64,000 bases of DNA from Variovorax paradoxus EPS (GCF_000184745.1 NC_014931.1:6138001-6202000); one strand, 5' to 3'; shown: positions 33,537 through 42,573, counted from the first letter of the stretch. The notes: generated by a model from the sequence alone, not told the origin. A program made the numbers and translations.

Positions 33537-34994
33537 ATGAACCGCAACCTCACCTCTTCGCCTATTTCCACACGTTTGGGCAATAACCTCCTGCTGCGCA
33601 CCGACTCCTACAAGGTGTCGCACTGGATGCAATATCCGCCCGGCACGCAGACGGTCCACAGCTACATCGAGTCGCGCGGCGGCATCTTCAGCCACTCGCT
33701 CTTCTTCGGCCTTCAGGCCTATCTGCGCGAATACCTGCAGACGCCGGTGACGCTCGCCGATGTCGACGAAGCCGCGGCGCTGATGGCCGTGCATGGCGAG
33801 CCCTTCAACCGCGAAGGATGGCTGCGGCTGATCGAGAAGCACGGCGGGTTCATGCCGGTGCGCATTCGCGCGGTGCCCGAGGGCAGCGTGCTGCCGGTGC
33901 ACAACGTGCTCGCGACCATCGAGAACACGGACCCCGAATTCTTCTGGGTCACGAGCTTTCTCGAAACCGAATTGCTGCGCGCGATCTGGTATCCGACCAC
34001 GGTGGCCACGCTCTCTGCGGCTGCGCGCACGACGCTGCTTCGATACCTAGAGGCAACCTGTGATGACCCTCAAGGCCAGATCGCCTTCAGGCTGCACGAC
34101 TTCGGCGCGCGCGGCGTGTCGAGCCTCGAATCGGCGGCGCTCGGCGGCATGGCGCACCTGGTCAACTTCATGGGCACCGACACGCTGGCCGCACTGGTCG
34201 CGGCGCGCCGCTACTACGACTGCGACGTGGCGGGCTTCTCGATTCCGGCAGCCGAGCACAGCACCATCACGGGCTGGGGCCGCGACCACGAGTCCGATGC
34301 CTACAGCAACATGCTCGACCAGTTCGGCAAGCCCGGCGCGACCTTCGCGGTGGTGAGCGACAGCTACGACATCTTCAATGCCTGCGCCCGCATCTGGGGC
34401 GGCGAGCTCAAGGCGAAGGTGGTGGCCTCGGGCGCGACGCTGGTGGTGCGGCCCGACTCGGGCGACCCGGCCGAGACCACGCTCAAGGTGGCGCAGATCC
34501 TGGCCGACCGTTTCGGCACCACGACCAATGCCAAGGGATTTCGCGTGCTGAACAACGTGCGGATCATCCAGGGCGACGGCGTCAACCTCGACTCGCTGCG
34601 GCTGTGTCTGTCGAACTTCTTCCACAACGGTTTCTCGACGGAGAACATCTCCTTCGGCATGGGCGGCGGGCTGCTGCAGCAGGTCAATCGCGACACCATG
34701 CAGTGGGCGATGAAGTGCTCGGCCATGCAGGTGAACGGCGAGTGGCGCGATGTCTACAAGTCGCCGGTGGGCGATGTGAGCAAGGCGTCGAAGAAGGGGC
34801 GGCTCGCGCTGGTTCGGAATGCACGCGGCGAAGTGCAGACCTTGCGCGAAGAAGCGCTTGCGGATGGGCAGGTCGATCTGCTGCAGACGGTGTTCGAGAA
34901 CGGGCGCATCGTTGCGAGCACCACGTTCGATGCGATCCGTGAGCGGGCGGCTGTGGGGGTCAATCAGTTTGTCACTTCGCGGGCGCCGCTTTGA
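33537..34994 (+). CDS. nadV: Nicotinamide phosphoribosyltransferase
   Basis: A 485-residue enzyme matching NAMPT/NadV, not the shorter nicotinate enzyme PncB. Signature parts are the N-terminal LLRTDSYKVSHWMQYPPGT, LHDFGARGVSS (186-196), the GTDT acid (Asp215) and AEHSTITGWG with His241, the equivalent of the phosphorylated His247 of human NAMPT. It converts nicotinamide and PRPP to NMN, which the upstream NadM domain turns into NAD+. The 65-bp gap to nadM holds two hairpins. No phage or mobile genes are nearby, so this looks like a chromosomal salvage pair. Confidence 0.93.
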   Translation: MNRNLTSSPISTRLGNNLLLRTDSYKVSHWMQYPPGTQTVHSYIESRGGIFSHSLFFGLQAYLREYLQTPVTLADVDEAAALMAVHGEPFNREGWLRLIEKHGGFMPVRIRAVPEGSVLPVHNVLATIENTDPEFFWVTSFLETELLRAIWYPTTVATLSAAARTTLLRYLEATCDDPQGQIAFRLHDFGARGVSSLESAALGGMAHLVNFMGTDTLAALVAARRYYDCDVAGFSIPAAEHSTITGWGRDHESDAYSNMLDQFGKPGATFAVVSDSYDIFNACARIWGGELKAKVVASGATLVVRPDSGDPAETTLKVAQILADRFGTTTNAKGFRVLNNVRIIQGDGVNLDSLRLCLSNFFHNGFSTENISFGMGGGLLQQVNRDTMQWAMKCSAMQVNGEWRDVYKSPVGDVSKASKKGRLALVRNARGEVQTLREEALADGQVDLLQTVFENGRIVASTTFDAIRERAAVGVNQFVTSRAPL

Positions 34995-35047
34995 AGCGGT
35001 GACCGTTTGGTTCAGGGCGGGTGCACAGGCCACCGGGTACTCCCCTC

Positions 35048-35226
35048 CGCGAATGTCCCCCGCCTTCGGCTCCTCCTTTATTTCGCTGCGTGGAGCACCC
35101 GATGCCCTGCGCACTTGGGCACGCTCTGGGTGAACTGCCGATCAACGACCGCTCTGAAGCGCTCGCGCTGATGGTGGGCTCTGTTTCGCGAAATCAAGGA
35201 GGAGGCGAAGCCGGGGGACATTCGCG
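35048..35226. repeat. 39-bp imperfect inverted repeat pair
   Basis: The 39-bp segments 35048-35086 and 35188-35226 match as reverse complements at 36 of 39 positions; both contain CGCGAATGTCCCCCG and CTCCTCCTT-ATTTCGC cores. They are about 100 bp apart in the 329-bp gap between nadV and the GT28 gene, where I see no gene. They look like a Variovorax-type intergenic repeat family, perhaps a miniature mobile element. Confidence 0.6.
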
Positions 35227-35240
35227 AAACAGAGCCCACC
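35173..35240. repeat. Perfect 20-bp inverted repeat hairpin
   Basis: GGTGGGCTCTGTTTCGCGAA (35173-35192) is exactly mirrored at 35221-35240, around a 28-nt centre that contains most of the 39-bp repeat copy. A transcript would form a strong cruciform or hairpin, so it could act as a REP-like element or transcript stabiliser after nadV. There is no T-run, so a simple intrinsic terminator is unlikely. Confidence 0.65.
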
Positions 35241-35323
35241 GTCGGCGTGAGTGCCGTCCCGAACGGCAGGCCCGAAAGCAGTGCCACACGGCTTGTCCAT
35301 AATCCGCGCAGACCGTCGAATAC

Positions 35324-36466
35324 ATGACCAAACTCCTGATCCTCAGCGTGAGCGCCGGCAACGGCCACGTGCGTGCAGCACAGGCGCTCGCCGCCACCGC
35401 CCAGTCCCTCGCCCCGCCCTGCACGGCGGTCCACACCGACGCCATGGCCCATGTGGCCGGGGGCTTTCGCAAGGTCTACACCGACTGGTACATCCAGCTC
35501 GTGAACCGCGCGCCCGAGCTGTGGTCGTACCTGCACCAGCGCACCGACACGACGCCGCATCACGCGCCCTCGCAGCGTCTGCGCCGGGGCATCGAGCGGT
35601 TGAGCACCGGCGCGCTGGTGCGCGAGATCCGGCGCGAGAAGCCCGATGCGGTGATCTGCACGCACTTCCTGCCCGCAGAGCTCTTGATGCGCGAACGCAA
35701 CCGCGGGCGCATCGACTACCCGGTGTGGCTGCAGATCACCGACTACGACCTGCACAACATGTGGCTCGTACCTGGCATGGCCGGTTACCTGGCCGCGACG
35801 GAAGAGGTCGCCTTTCGCCTGCGCGCACGCGGCATTCCCGCGGACCGCATCCACGTGACGGGCATTCCCGTGATGCCGGCGTTCTCCGAGCCCGACGTGC
35901 CGGTGCTCGCGCGCAACACCTGCGCCGCGGAACTCGGGCTCGATCCGTCGCGGCCTGTGTTGCTGATGGCATCCGGCGGCGCCGGTGTGGGCGACCTCGC
36001 GAGCATGGTCGAGCGCGTGCTCGGCCTGGGCGGTGAAGGCAATTTCCAGGTCATTGCGGTCGCGGGCCGCAACGTCGAGGCGCACGGCAAGCTGCAAGCG
36101 CTGGCGGCGCGCCATCCGGGCCGCGTGGTGGCCGTGGGCTTCACCAATGAAATGCACAAGATGATGGCTGCGGCCGACCTTGTCGTAACCAAACCCGGCG
36201 GCCTCACCGTGTCCGAGTGCCTCGCGCTCGGCAAGCCGATGCTGCTCATCTCGCCGATTCCCGGACAGGAAGAACACAACGCCGGCTTCCTGATGGAGGA
36301 AGGCGCCGCCTGGCTCGCCTACGACGCCATCGGCCTCGACTACAAGGTGGCGCGCCTTATGGCCGACCCCGCCAAGCTCGCGAACATGGCCGCGCGCAGC
36401 CGGGCGCTCGGCAAGCCGCAGGCCGCGCGAGCCGTGCTGCAGCACGTGCTGGGTGCCGTAGCGTGA
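35324..36466 (+). CDS. Glycolipid glycosyltransferase, MGDG synthase/GT28 type
   Basis: A 380-residue GT-B enzyme. The N-terminal MGDG-synthase-like domain (about 1-180) starts LLILSVSAGNGHVRAAQALA; the C-terminal GT28 domain (about 200-370) has GFTNEMHKMMAAADLVVTKPGGLTVSECLALGKPMLL with the Gly-Gly-Leu nucleotide-sugar loop. Relatives move glucose, galactose or N-acetylglucosamine to diacylglycerol or lipid acceptors at the membrane. It starts an operon: its TGA overlaps the GTG of a four-helix membrane protein, which overlaps a phosphatase gene. A glycolipid role, perhaps under phosphate limitation, is inferred. Confidence 0.88.
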   Translation: MTKLLILSVSAGNGHVRAAQALAATAQSLAPPCTAVHTDAMAHVAGGFRKVYTDWYIQLVNRAPELWSYLHQRTDTTPHHAPSQRLRRGIERLSTGALVREIRREKPDAVICTHFLPAELLMRERNRGRIDYPVWLQITDYDLHNMWLVPGMAGYLAATEEVAFRLRARGIPADRIHVTGIPVMPAFSEPDVPVLARNTCAAELGLDPSRPVLLMASGGAGVGDLASMVERVLGLGGEGNFQVIAVAGRNVEAHGKLQALAARHPGRVVAVGFTNEMHKMMAAADLVVTKPGGLTVSECLALGKPMLLISPIPGQEEHNAGFLMEEGAAWLAYDAIGLDYKVARLMADPAKLANMAARSRALGKPQAARAVLQHVLGAVA

Positions 36467-36957
36467 GCGGCGCGACCGAAAAGACCGGCGTGGGCCGGAC
36501 GCTTGGCTACCTCGCGTGGGTGGTCGTCATGGCATTCTTCTTCGCCAACGCCGAGATCCAGATCGAAGGAGGCGCGGGCTGGGCTACGTCGCTGCCCACC
36601 TGGCGCATCGAGAACAGCATCTGGCTCGACCTCTTCTGGGGCGGCCGCGCGATGACCGGCTATCACGCCTGGGTCTTCACCTTCATGGCGCTGGTGTTCT
36701 TTGCGCCGCTGGCTTTCAACGGCCGATGGACCTGGCGCGATGCGGGGCTCGCCGGCGTGGGGCTGATCGTGTTCTGGGTCTGCGAAGACTTCCTGTGGTT
36801 CATCATCAATCCGGCCTTCGGCTGGGCGCGCTTCAACCCGGTCGATGCGTTCTGGCACAAGCACTGGCTCTGGGGTGCGCCGGTCGATTACTGGGGCGGG
36901 CTCGCGGTGGCGGCGCTGATCCTCACGGTGCGCCACTGGCGTCGGCGCGCGCGATGA
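36463..36957 (+). CDS. Small integral membrane protein of the GT28 operon
   Basis: A 164-residue membrane protein starting at GTG 36463, overlapping the upstream TGA (GTGA). About four membrane segments are seen: around 15-30, 65-82, 93-115 and 140-158. The loop WWF-like pattern INPAFGWARFNPVDAFWHKHWLWG has a His-x-x-Trp cluster that could bind metal or lipid. I do not recognise the family. Placement between a glycolipid synthase and a phosphatase suggests a lipid-related task. Confidence 0.75.
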   Translation: MSGATEKTGVGRTLGYLAWVVVMAFFFANAEIQIEGGAGWATSLPTWRIENSIWLDLFWGGRAMTGYHAWVFTFMALVFFAPLAFNGRWTWRDAGLAGVGLIVFWVCEDFLWFIINPAFGWARFNPVDAFWHKHWLWGAPVDYWGGLAVAALILTVRHWRRRAR

Positions 36958-37496
36958 CGGCAACGAAGCTCGACGACCTGCGCCCCGGCCACTGGGCCGA
37001 TCCGCTGGACGAACTGCAGGTCGAGAACCTGCACCGCATCACGCCCACGCTGTACCGCAGCGCGCAGCCGCGGCGCGCGAACGTGGCGGCGCTGCAGTCG
37101 CTGGGCATCCGCACCATCGTGAGCCTGCGGTCGTTCAACGACGACAGGAAGGTGTTCGCGGGCAGCGGCATCCGGCTGGTGCGCGTGCCGATCAACACCT
37201 GGTCCATCGACGATGCGAAGGTGCTGCGCGCGCTGGTCGCCATTCGCGAGGCCGAGAAGCAAGGGCCGGTGCTCATCCATTGCATGCACGGCGCCGATCG
37301 CACGGGCGTGGTGGCGGCGGTCTACCGCATGGCGGTGCAGGGCTGGGACAAGGAGAGCGCGCGCCACGAGATGCTGCGCGGCGGCTACGGTTATCACACG
37401 CTGTGGCGCAACATTCCGCGCTACATCGAGCGGCTCGATCCGCTCAAGATGGGCCATGCGCTGGCCCATGCCCCGGTGATTCCGGTGGTGTCCTGA
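36954..37496 (+). CDS. Dual-specificity/tyrosine-type phosphatase
   Basis: A 180-residue protein-tyrosine-phosphatase superfamily member with P-loop HCMHGADRTG (109-118; Cys110 nucleophile, Arg116). The N-terminal LYRSAQPRRANVAAL and IVSLR segments are as in Siw14/DSP and DUF442-like phosphatases. It could act on phosphoprotein, inositol phosphate or a phospholipid head group. Its ATG overlaps the membrane-protein stop (ATGA). No signal peptide, so cytoplasmic. Confidence 0.88.
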   Translation: MTATKLDDLRPGHWADPLDELQVENLHRITPTLYRSAQPRRANVAALQSLGIRTIVSLRSFNDDRKVFAGSGIRLVRVPINTWSIDDAKVLRALVAIREAEKQGPVLIHCMHGADRTGVVAAVYRMAVQGWDKESARHEMLRGGYGYHTLWRNIPRYIERLDPLKMGHALAHAPVIPVVS

Positions 37497-37586
37497 AGGC
37501 GCCTGCAGCTTTCGCACCCCGCTCCTATACTGGCCGCCCCGTGGCCGATGGCCATCTCCGAACGACCTTTCACAGGGGCTTCTTCC

Positions 37587-38717
37587 ATGGCACTCCAACT
37601 CCGTTCCCTCGTCCGCTCTAACGGCGAACTCGAACTCTCGCTGCACGACGAACCGATCCCCGAACCCAAGCCCGATGAAGTGATCGTGCGCGTCGAGGCC
37701 TCGCCGCTGAATCCGTCGGACCTGGGCCTTTTGTTCGGCGCGGCCGACATGAGCACCGCGAAGGTGTCGGGCACTGCGGATCGTCCCGTCGTCACCGCCA
37801 TCGTTCCCGAACGCGCACGGCCTTCGATGGCGGGGCGCCTGGACCAATCGATGCCGGTCGGCAACGAAGGCGCTGGCGTCGTGGTCAAGGCCGGTTCGTC
37901 GCCCGCTGCGCAGGCACTGCTCGGCAAGACCGTCGCAGCCATTGGCGGCGCGATGTACTCGCAGTACCGCGTCTTCCCCGCCGCGCAGTGCCTCGAACTG
38001 CCAGCGGGCACGACACCGGCCGAAGGCGCTTCATGCTTCGTCAACCCGCTCACATCGTTGAGCATGGTCGAGACAATGCGGCTCGAAGGCCACAAGGCCC
38101 TGGTGCATACGGCCGCCGCATCGAACCTCGGGCAGATGCTCAACAAGATCTGCCAGAAGGACGGCATCGACCTCGTCAACATCGTGCGCAAGCCCGAGCA
38201 GGAGGCGCTCTTGCGCGGCATCGGCGCGAAGTACGTGTGCAATGCAACTTCGCCGACCTTTCTCGAAGACCTGACGCAAGCGCTGGTCGACACAGGCGCG
38301 ACGCTCGCCTTCGACGCCACGGGCGGCGGCAAGCTCGCGGGCCAGATCCTCGGCTGCATGGAAGCGGCGCTGAACCGCACCGCCAAGGAATACAGCCGCT
38401 ACGGCTCGACCACGCACAAGCAGGTCTACATCTACGGCGGCCTGGACCGCAGCCCGACCGAGTTCGTGCGCAACTTCGGCATGGCGTGGGGCATGGGCGG
38501 GTGGCTGCTGTTTCCGTTCCTGCAGAAGCTCGGCGCCGAAGGCACGCAGCGGCTGAAGGCGCGCGTGGTCGCCGAATTGAAGACGACGTTCGCGAGCCAC
38601 TACACGCGGGAGATTTCGCTGCTCGAAGCGCTTCGGCTCGATGCGATCGGGGTGTATGGGAAGCAGGCGACGGGGGAGAAGTTCTTGCTGAACCCGAACA
38701 AGGGCATGGCGGCTTGA
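37587..38717 (+). CDS. Zinc-binding-dehydrogenase family oxidoreductase
   Basis: A 376-residue MDR oxidoreductase. The N-terminal half has VRVEASPLNPSDLGLLFG and MPVGNEGAGVVVKAGSSP; the Rossmann half has ALVHTAAASNLGQMLNKIC, a divergent nucleotide-binding turn lacking the usual GxGxxG. Zinc ligands are not clear. ATG 37587 is chosen for its AGGGG at 37574-37578; the frame opens upstream at 37548. It is alone on its strand, 90 bp after the phosphatase gene, and faces the terminator of the EF-G paralogue. Substrate unknown. Confidence 0.8.
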   Translation: MALQLRSLVRSNGELELSLHDEPIPEPKPDEVIVRVEASPLNPSDLGLLFGAADMSTAKVSGTADRPVVTAIVPERARPSMAGRLDQSMPVGNEGAGVVVKAGSSPAAQALLGKTVAAIGGAMYSQYRVFPAAQCLELPAGTTPAEGASCFVNPLTSLSMVETMRLEGHKALVHTAAASNLGQMLNKICQKDGIDLVNIVRKPEQEALLRGIGAKYVCNATSPTFLEDLTQALVDTGATLAFDATGGGKLAGQILGCMEAALNRTAKEYSRYGSTTHKQVYIYGGLDRSPTEFVRNFGMAWGMGGWLLFPFLQKLGAEGTQRLKARVVAELKTTFASHYTREISLLEALRLDAIGVYGKQATGEKFLLNPNKGMAA

Positions 38718-38723
38718 CGTCAT

Positions 38724-38755
38724 AAAAAAGGGGCGATCCTTTCGGGCCGCCCCTT
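38724..38755 (-). terminator. Intrinsic terminator of the EF-G paralogue
   Basis: AAGGGGCG (38728-38735) pairs with CGCCCCTT (38748-38755), 8 bp with a 12-nt loop. On the minus strand the stem is followed directly by a run of six T (A-run at 38724-38729). It ends minus-strand transcription just after the EF-G stop. On the plus strand there is no U-run, so it serves the dehydrogenase poorly. Confidence 0.8.
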
Positions 38756-38763
38756 CAAGCCCA

Positions 38764-40782
38764 TCAGCTCTGGGCGAGCCGGGCCATCTCATCCGCAGGC
38801 GCCACTTCGTAGTGATCGAACTGCATCGAGTACTGCGCGCGGCCCGAAGACAACGCGCGCAGACTGCCGATGTAGCCGAACATTTCCTTCAGCGGCACAT
38901 GCGCCTCGACGACGGCGGCGTTGCCGCGCATCGTCTGACCTCGGACGATGCCGCGGCGCCGATTCAGATCACCGATGCAATCACCCAAATGATCGGCCGG
39001 CGTGATGACTTCCACGGCCATCACCGGTTCAAGTACTTGCGGCCCCGCCTTCGCAGCCGCCTCGCGGAATGCTGCTGCAGCCGCCAATTCGAAAGCCATG
39101 GCTGACGAGTCACGCTCGTGGTGGCTGCCGTCTACCAGCGTGGCCACGAAGTCCACGCATGGATAGCCGGCGGCCACGCCCGATTGCGCGGCACGACGGA
39201 TGCCAGCTTCCACCGCGGGAATGAACTCGCGCGGAATAGCGCCACCTACCACCTTGCTTTCGAACGCGATGCCTTCACCGCGCGCCATTGGCGCGAGACG
39301 AAGCTTCAGTTCCGCGAACTGACCGGGCCCTCCGGTCTGCTTCTTGTGAATATGGTTCACCTCCACTTCCTGTGAGATCGTTTCCCGGTAGGCAACCTGG
39401 GGTCGCCCCACCGATACTTCGACGCCGTACTTCGCACGCAGCTTCTCGATGGACACGTCGAGCTGCAGCTCGCCCATGCCCGAGAGGATCGTCTGCCCCG
39501 ACTCGGCATCTTGCCGAAGCTGAAGGCTCGGGTCCTCCCGCAACATCGCCTGCAGCGCTTTCGACAGCCCCTGCTGATCGGCCCGCGCCTTCGGCTCGAT
39601 CGCGACATGGATCACGGGCTCGGGCACGCTGATCTCCTCCAGATGCACCGGATGATTCCGGTCGCACAGCGTGTGACCGGTCAGCGTGTCCTTCAACCCG
39701 ACGATGGCCGCGATATCGCCGGCCACGAGCTCGTCGCGTTCGATGCGGTCGTCCGCATTCACCTCGTACAGCCGCGCCGCACGTTCGCTGCGCCCAGTGC
39801 TCGCATTGAGCATCGTGTCGCCGCGCCGCAGCCGACCGCTGTAGACCCGCACGAACACCATCGCGCCGTGGTCATCGGTCACGACCTTGAACGCGAGGGC
39901 CGCGAACGGCGCCGCCGGGTCGCATGCCATCTCCACTTCGCCGGGCTTGGGCAGCCAGTCCACCACGGCATCGAGCAAAGGCTCCACGCCGCGATTGCGG
40001 AATGCCGAACCGGCGAGCACGGGCACGAAGGCACCGGCCAGTACACCCTTGCGGATGCACGCGCACAGCGCTTCGGGCGTCGGTTCTTCGCCATTCAGGT
40101 AGGCGTTCATCGATGCTTCGTCCTGTTCGACCGCAAGCTCCACGAGCCGTGCACGATGGTGCAACGCCAGCGCCAATGCATCGGCCGGTACGTCCGTCAC
40201 GCGATACGGCTGGCTGGCATCGTCCTTGTCCCAGACAAGCGCGCGCATGCCGATCAGGTCGATCACACCGCGGAAGTCGCCTTCGGAGCCGATGGGCAAC
40301 TGCACGGCAACCGCCGTCACGCCCAAGCGCTCTTCCATCATCGCGACCACGCGCAGGAAGTCCGCGCCGAGCCGGTCAAGCTTGTTGACGAAAGCGATGC
40401 GCGGCACGCGGTACTTGTCCGCGAGGCGCCAGTTCGTTTCGGTCTGTGGCTCCACACCAGAGACGCCGTCGAACACGACGACCGCACCGTCGAGCACACG
40501 CAGCGAACGGTTCACTTCGATGTTGAAGTCGATGTGGCCGGGCGTATCGATCAGGTTGATCTGCGTTGCGTTCCAGTGGACCGTGATGGCCGCGCTGCTG
40601 ATGGTGATGCCGCGCGTCTGCTCTTGCGGCTCGAAGTCCATGCGGGCCGTGCCGCGGCTCACGTCACCGATGTGATGGCTCTCGCCGGCGTAGAACAGGA
40701 TGCGTTCGGTGGTGGTGGTCTTGCCCGCGTCGACGTGGGCAATGATGCCGATGTTGCGGATGTTTCTGAGTTTCGGGTTCAT
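38764..40782 (-). CDS. fusA2: Elongation factor G paralogue
   Basis: A 672-residue translational GTPase, shorter than ~700-residue housekeeping EF-G. G1 is AHVDAGKTT (15-23); switch I ends in TRGITI; G3 is IDTPGH; G4 is FVNKLDR. Domains II-V follow, with domain IV containing [15 protein letters not shown]. There is no str operon around it (no rpsL, rpsG or tuf), and its codon use is less biased than expected for a main EF-G, so it is a second copy. Such paralogues act in ribosome recycling, rescue or antibiotic response. It sits alone behind a ~600-bp leader with hairpins and short frames. Confidence 0.92.
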   Translation of the reverse strand: MNPKLRNIRNIGIIAHVDAGKTTTTERILFYAGESHHIGDVSRGTARMDFEPQEQTRGITISSAAITVHWNATQINLIDTPGHIDFNIEVNRSLRVLDGAVVVFDGVSGVEPQTETNWRLADKYRVPRIAFVNKLDRLGADFLRVVAMMEERLGVTAVAVQLPIGSEGDFRGVIDLIGMRALVWDKDDASQPYRVTDVPADALALALHHRARLVELAVEQDEASMNAYLNGEEPTPEALCACIRKGVLAGAFVPVLAGSAFRNRGVEPLLDAVVDWLPKPGEVEMACDPAAPFAALAFKVVTDDHGAMVFVRVYSGRLRRGDTMLNASTGRSERAARLYEVNADDRIERDELVAGDIAAIVGLKDTLTGHTLCDRNHPVHLEEISVPEPVIHVAIEPKARADQQGLSKALQAMLREDPSLQLRQDAESGQTILSGMGELQLDVSIEKLRAKYGVEVSVGRPQVAYRETISQEVEVNHIHKKQTGGPGQFAELKLRLAPMARGEGIAFESKVVGGAIPREFIPAVEAGIRRAAQSGVAAGYPCVDFVATLVDGSHHERDSSAMAFELAAAAAFREAAAKAGPQVLEPVMAVEVITPADHLGDCIGDLNRRRGIVRGQTMRGNAAVVEAHVPLKEMFGYIGSLRALSSGRAQYSMQFDHYEVAPADEMARLAQS

Positions 40783-40798
40783 GACGAATCTTTCTTGT

Positions 40799-40819
40799 CG
40801 AAGCGCGAAATGCGCTTCG
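40799..40819 (-). promoter_or_regulatory. Hairpin just upstream of the EF-G ribosome binding site
   Basis: CGAAGCGC (40799-40806) and GCGCTTCG (40812-40819) form a perfect 8-bp stem with a 5-nt loop. It ends a few bases before the weak AAGAAAGA ribosome binding site of the EF-G paralogue (ATG at 40782). It may affect initiation or serve as an insulating structure. Confidence 0.5.
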
Positions 40820-40866
40820 GATGCCTGGTTGGCGGTGCGCCAGCCCAGGCGAGATTCGCCTGAAGG

Positions 40867-40977
40867 CTAGCGACGAGAGATGTGCAATCTGCTGATGCGG
40901 CGGCCGGAGCCCGGGCGCACGGTGTCCACGCTCCGGCGCAGGGGAATCGTGGCGATCAGCTTGTCGTAGGTACGCAT
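40867..40977 (-). other. 36-codon leader ORF before the EF-G paralogue
   Basis: A short frame from ATG 40977 to TAG 40867 encodes an Arg-rich peptide, MRTYDKLIATIPLRRSVDTV then a GSGRR-ISRLH tail. It has 9 Arg in 36 residues. No good Shine-Dalgarno precedes it. It lies between the internal terminator (40996-41033) and the EF-G gene, where a leader peptide could couple translation status to EF-G synthesis. It may also be spurious. Confidence 0.35.
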
Positions 40978-40995
40978 GGTGTGAAGTGAACTCTG

Positions 40996-41033
40996 AAAAA
41001 ACAAAACCCCGGAGGGACGAGCCTGCCGGGGTT
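40996..41033 (-). terminator. Attenuator-like terminator inside the EF-G leader
   Basis: On the minus strand AACCCCGG pairs with CCGGGGTT (41026-41033 with 41005-41012; 8 bp, 13-nt loop) and is followed by TTTTGTTTTTT (40996-41006). It faces the EF-G paralogue, 214 bp upstream of its start. The only upstream sequence on this strand is a divergent intergenic region, so it either ends a short unseen RNA or acts as a transcription attenuator of the EF-G message. Confidence 0.65.
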
Positions 41034-41039
41034 GGAGAC

Positions 41040-41060
41040 CGGAAGGCACAACGCCTTCCG
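41040..41060 (-). promoter_or_regulatory. Hairpin immediately before the attenuator
   Basis: CGGAAGGC (41040-41047) and GCCTTCCG (41053-41060) form a perfect 8-bp stem with a 5-nt loop, 6 bp upstream (minus strand) of the terminator stem. Tandem hairpins with the second one followed by a T-run are the usual shape of an attenuator. Confidence 0.5.
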
Positions 41061-41079
41061 AACGCGATCGAAGGCGGTG

Positions 41080-41124
41080 TTAGGTGGCGGTGATGCTCGC
41101 CTCGATGGCTTGGATGAATTTCAT
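41080..41124 (-). other. Candidate 14-codon leader peptide at the head of the EF-G leader
   Basis: The frame MKFIQAIEASITAT ends with TAA at 41080-41082, 20 bp before the first hairpin. The frame is open upstream to 41361, so a longer peptide of up to 93 residues cannot be excluded. There is no clear ribosome binding site and no tell-tale run of one codon. It is recorded because a short ORF directly before a hairpin/terminator pair is where an attenuation peptide would be. Confidence 0.25.
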
Positions 41125-41378
41125 GGTGGGGCGCATTGTCTTTGTGCGCGGCACCGAAGACAAGCCGTGCGCCATGGTCATGTTGGCTGGGAGCCACAGT
41201 GCTTGTCCGCGCAAAAGCCTCGCAACGCGACAGGTGCGGAGGCATCGGCCGGCCTCGGTGGCCGTCATCGATCCGTAAAACTGACGATGCAGCGGGAGGA
41301 TGTAATCGACATCAGGATCTGTGGCTTCGCAGACCATGCGCTTCGGCAGCCCTCCATTCAACTCTTGAGGAACAAAAG

Positions 41379-41819
41379 ATGGGAATACTTTCGGATTTTT
41401 TCGCCGCCAACCCCACGGAGGCGTTGCGCTACGCCAACCGGATCGAAGAGCCCGATGAAGGCGACGAGATCGAGGAACTGCTGGACCCCGCGCAGCACAA
41501 GCGTTTTACGGATATCGAGATCACCACGCTCTGGGCCATCATGGAAGGCAAGGAATGGGATGTCGACAGGCACACCCTCGAGTACATCGAGATCGGCGAG
41601 GACAGCGATGCATGGCTCAACCGATTTCCCGATGAGCTGACGATCCTGTTGACGCGCCTGGATTCCGGGTCGCTCGGCCCCGTGCTTGAAAAATGGGCAA
41701 AGACGGAAGAGCTCGCGTGCGATCCCGCGGAATTGCATCCCGTTGTGGAAGATCTCCGAAGGCTTGCGAACGAGGCGGTCGCCAAGAAGAAATCGGTATA
41801 TCTGTGGGGATGCCTCTGA
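41379..41819 (+). CDS. Small acidic protein of unknown function
   Basis: A 146-residue acidic cytoplasmic protein. It opens MGILSDFFAANPTEALRYAN, has an acidic patch (EEPDEGDEIEELLD, 23-36) and ends SVYLWGCL. GAGG nine bases upstream supports the ATG. There is no signal peptide and no motif I know. Small acidic proteins like this are seen among immunity and anti-toxin proteins, but no toxin gene is next to it. It is divergent from the EF-G leader and convergent with kdpE. Its base composition is a little lower in GC than the neighbours. Confidence 0.7.
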   Translation: MGILSDFFAANPTEALRYANRIEEPDEGDEIEELLDPAQHKRFTDIEITTLWAIMEGKEWDVDRHTLEYIEIGEDSDAWLNRFPDELTILLTRLDSGSLGPVLEKWAKTEELACDPAELHPVVEDLRRLANEAVAKKKSVYLWGCL

Positions 41820-41870
41820 GGCCAGAGCGGGCAGCGTCGAAGGCGGTGATGCCGTCGCACCTCCCGGCAG

Positions 41871-42569
<699 letters not shown>

Positions 42570-42573
42570 GGGT

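Noticed and set aside
32401..34994. nadM-nadV as a phage-derived anti-defence cassette
   Set aside because: No phage or mobile genes nearby, base composition matches the surroundings, and the neighbours are housekeeping genes.
35041..35245. Palindromic block as a simple terminator for nadV
   Set aside because: Stem is strong but there is no T-run, and one element is repeated inverted 100 bp away, which suits a repeat family better.
40664..41245. 193-codon minus-strand frame running from the leader into the EF-G gene
   Set aside because: Out of frame with EF-G, no motif, and crosses the terminator and leader hairpins.
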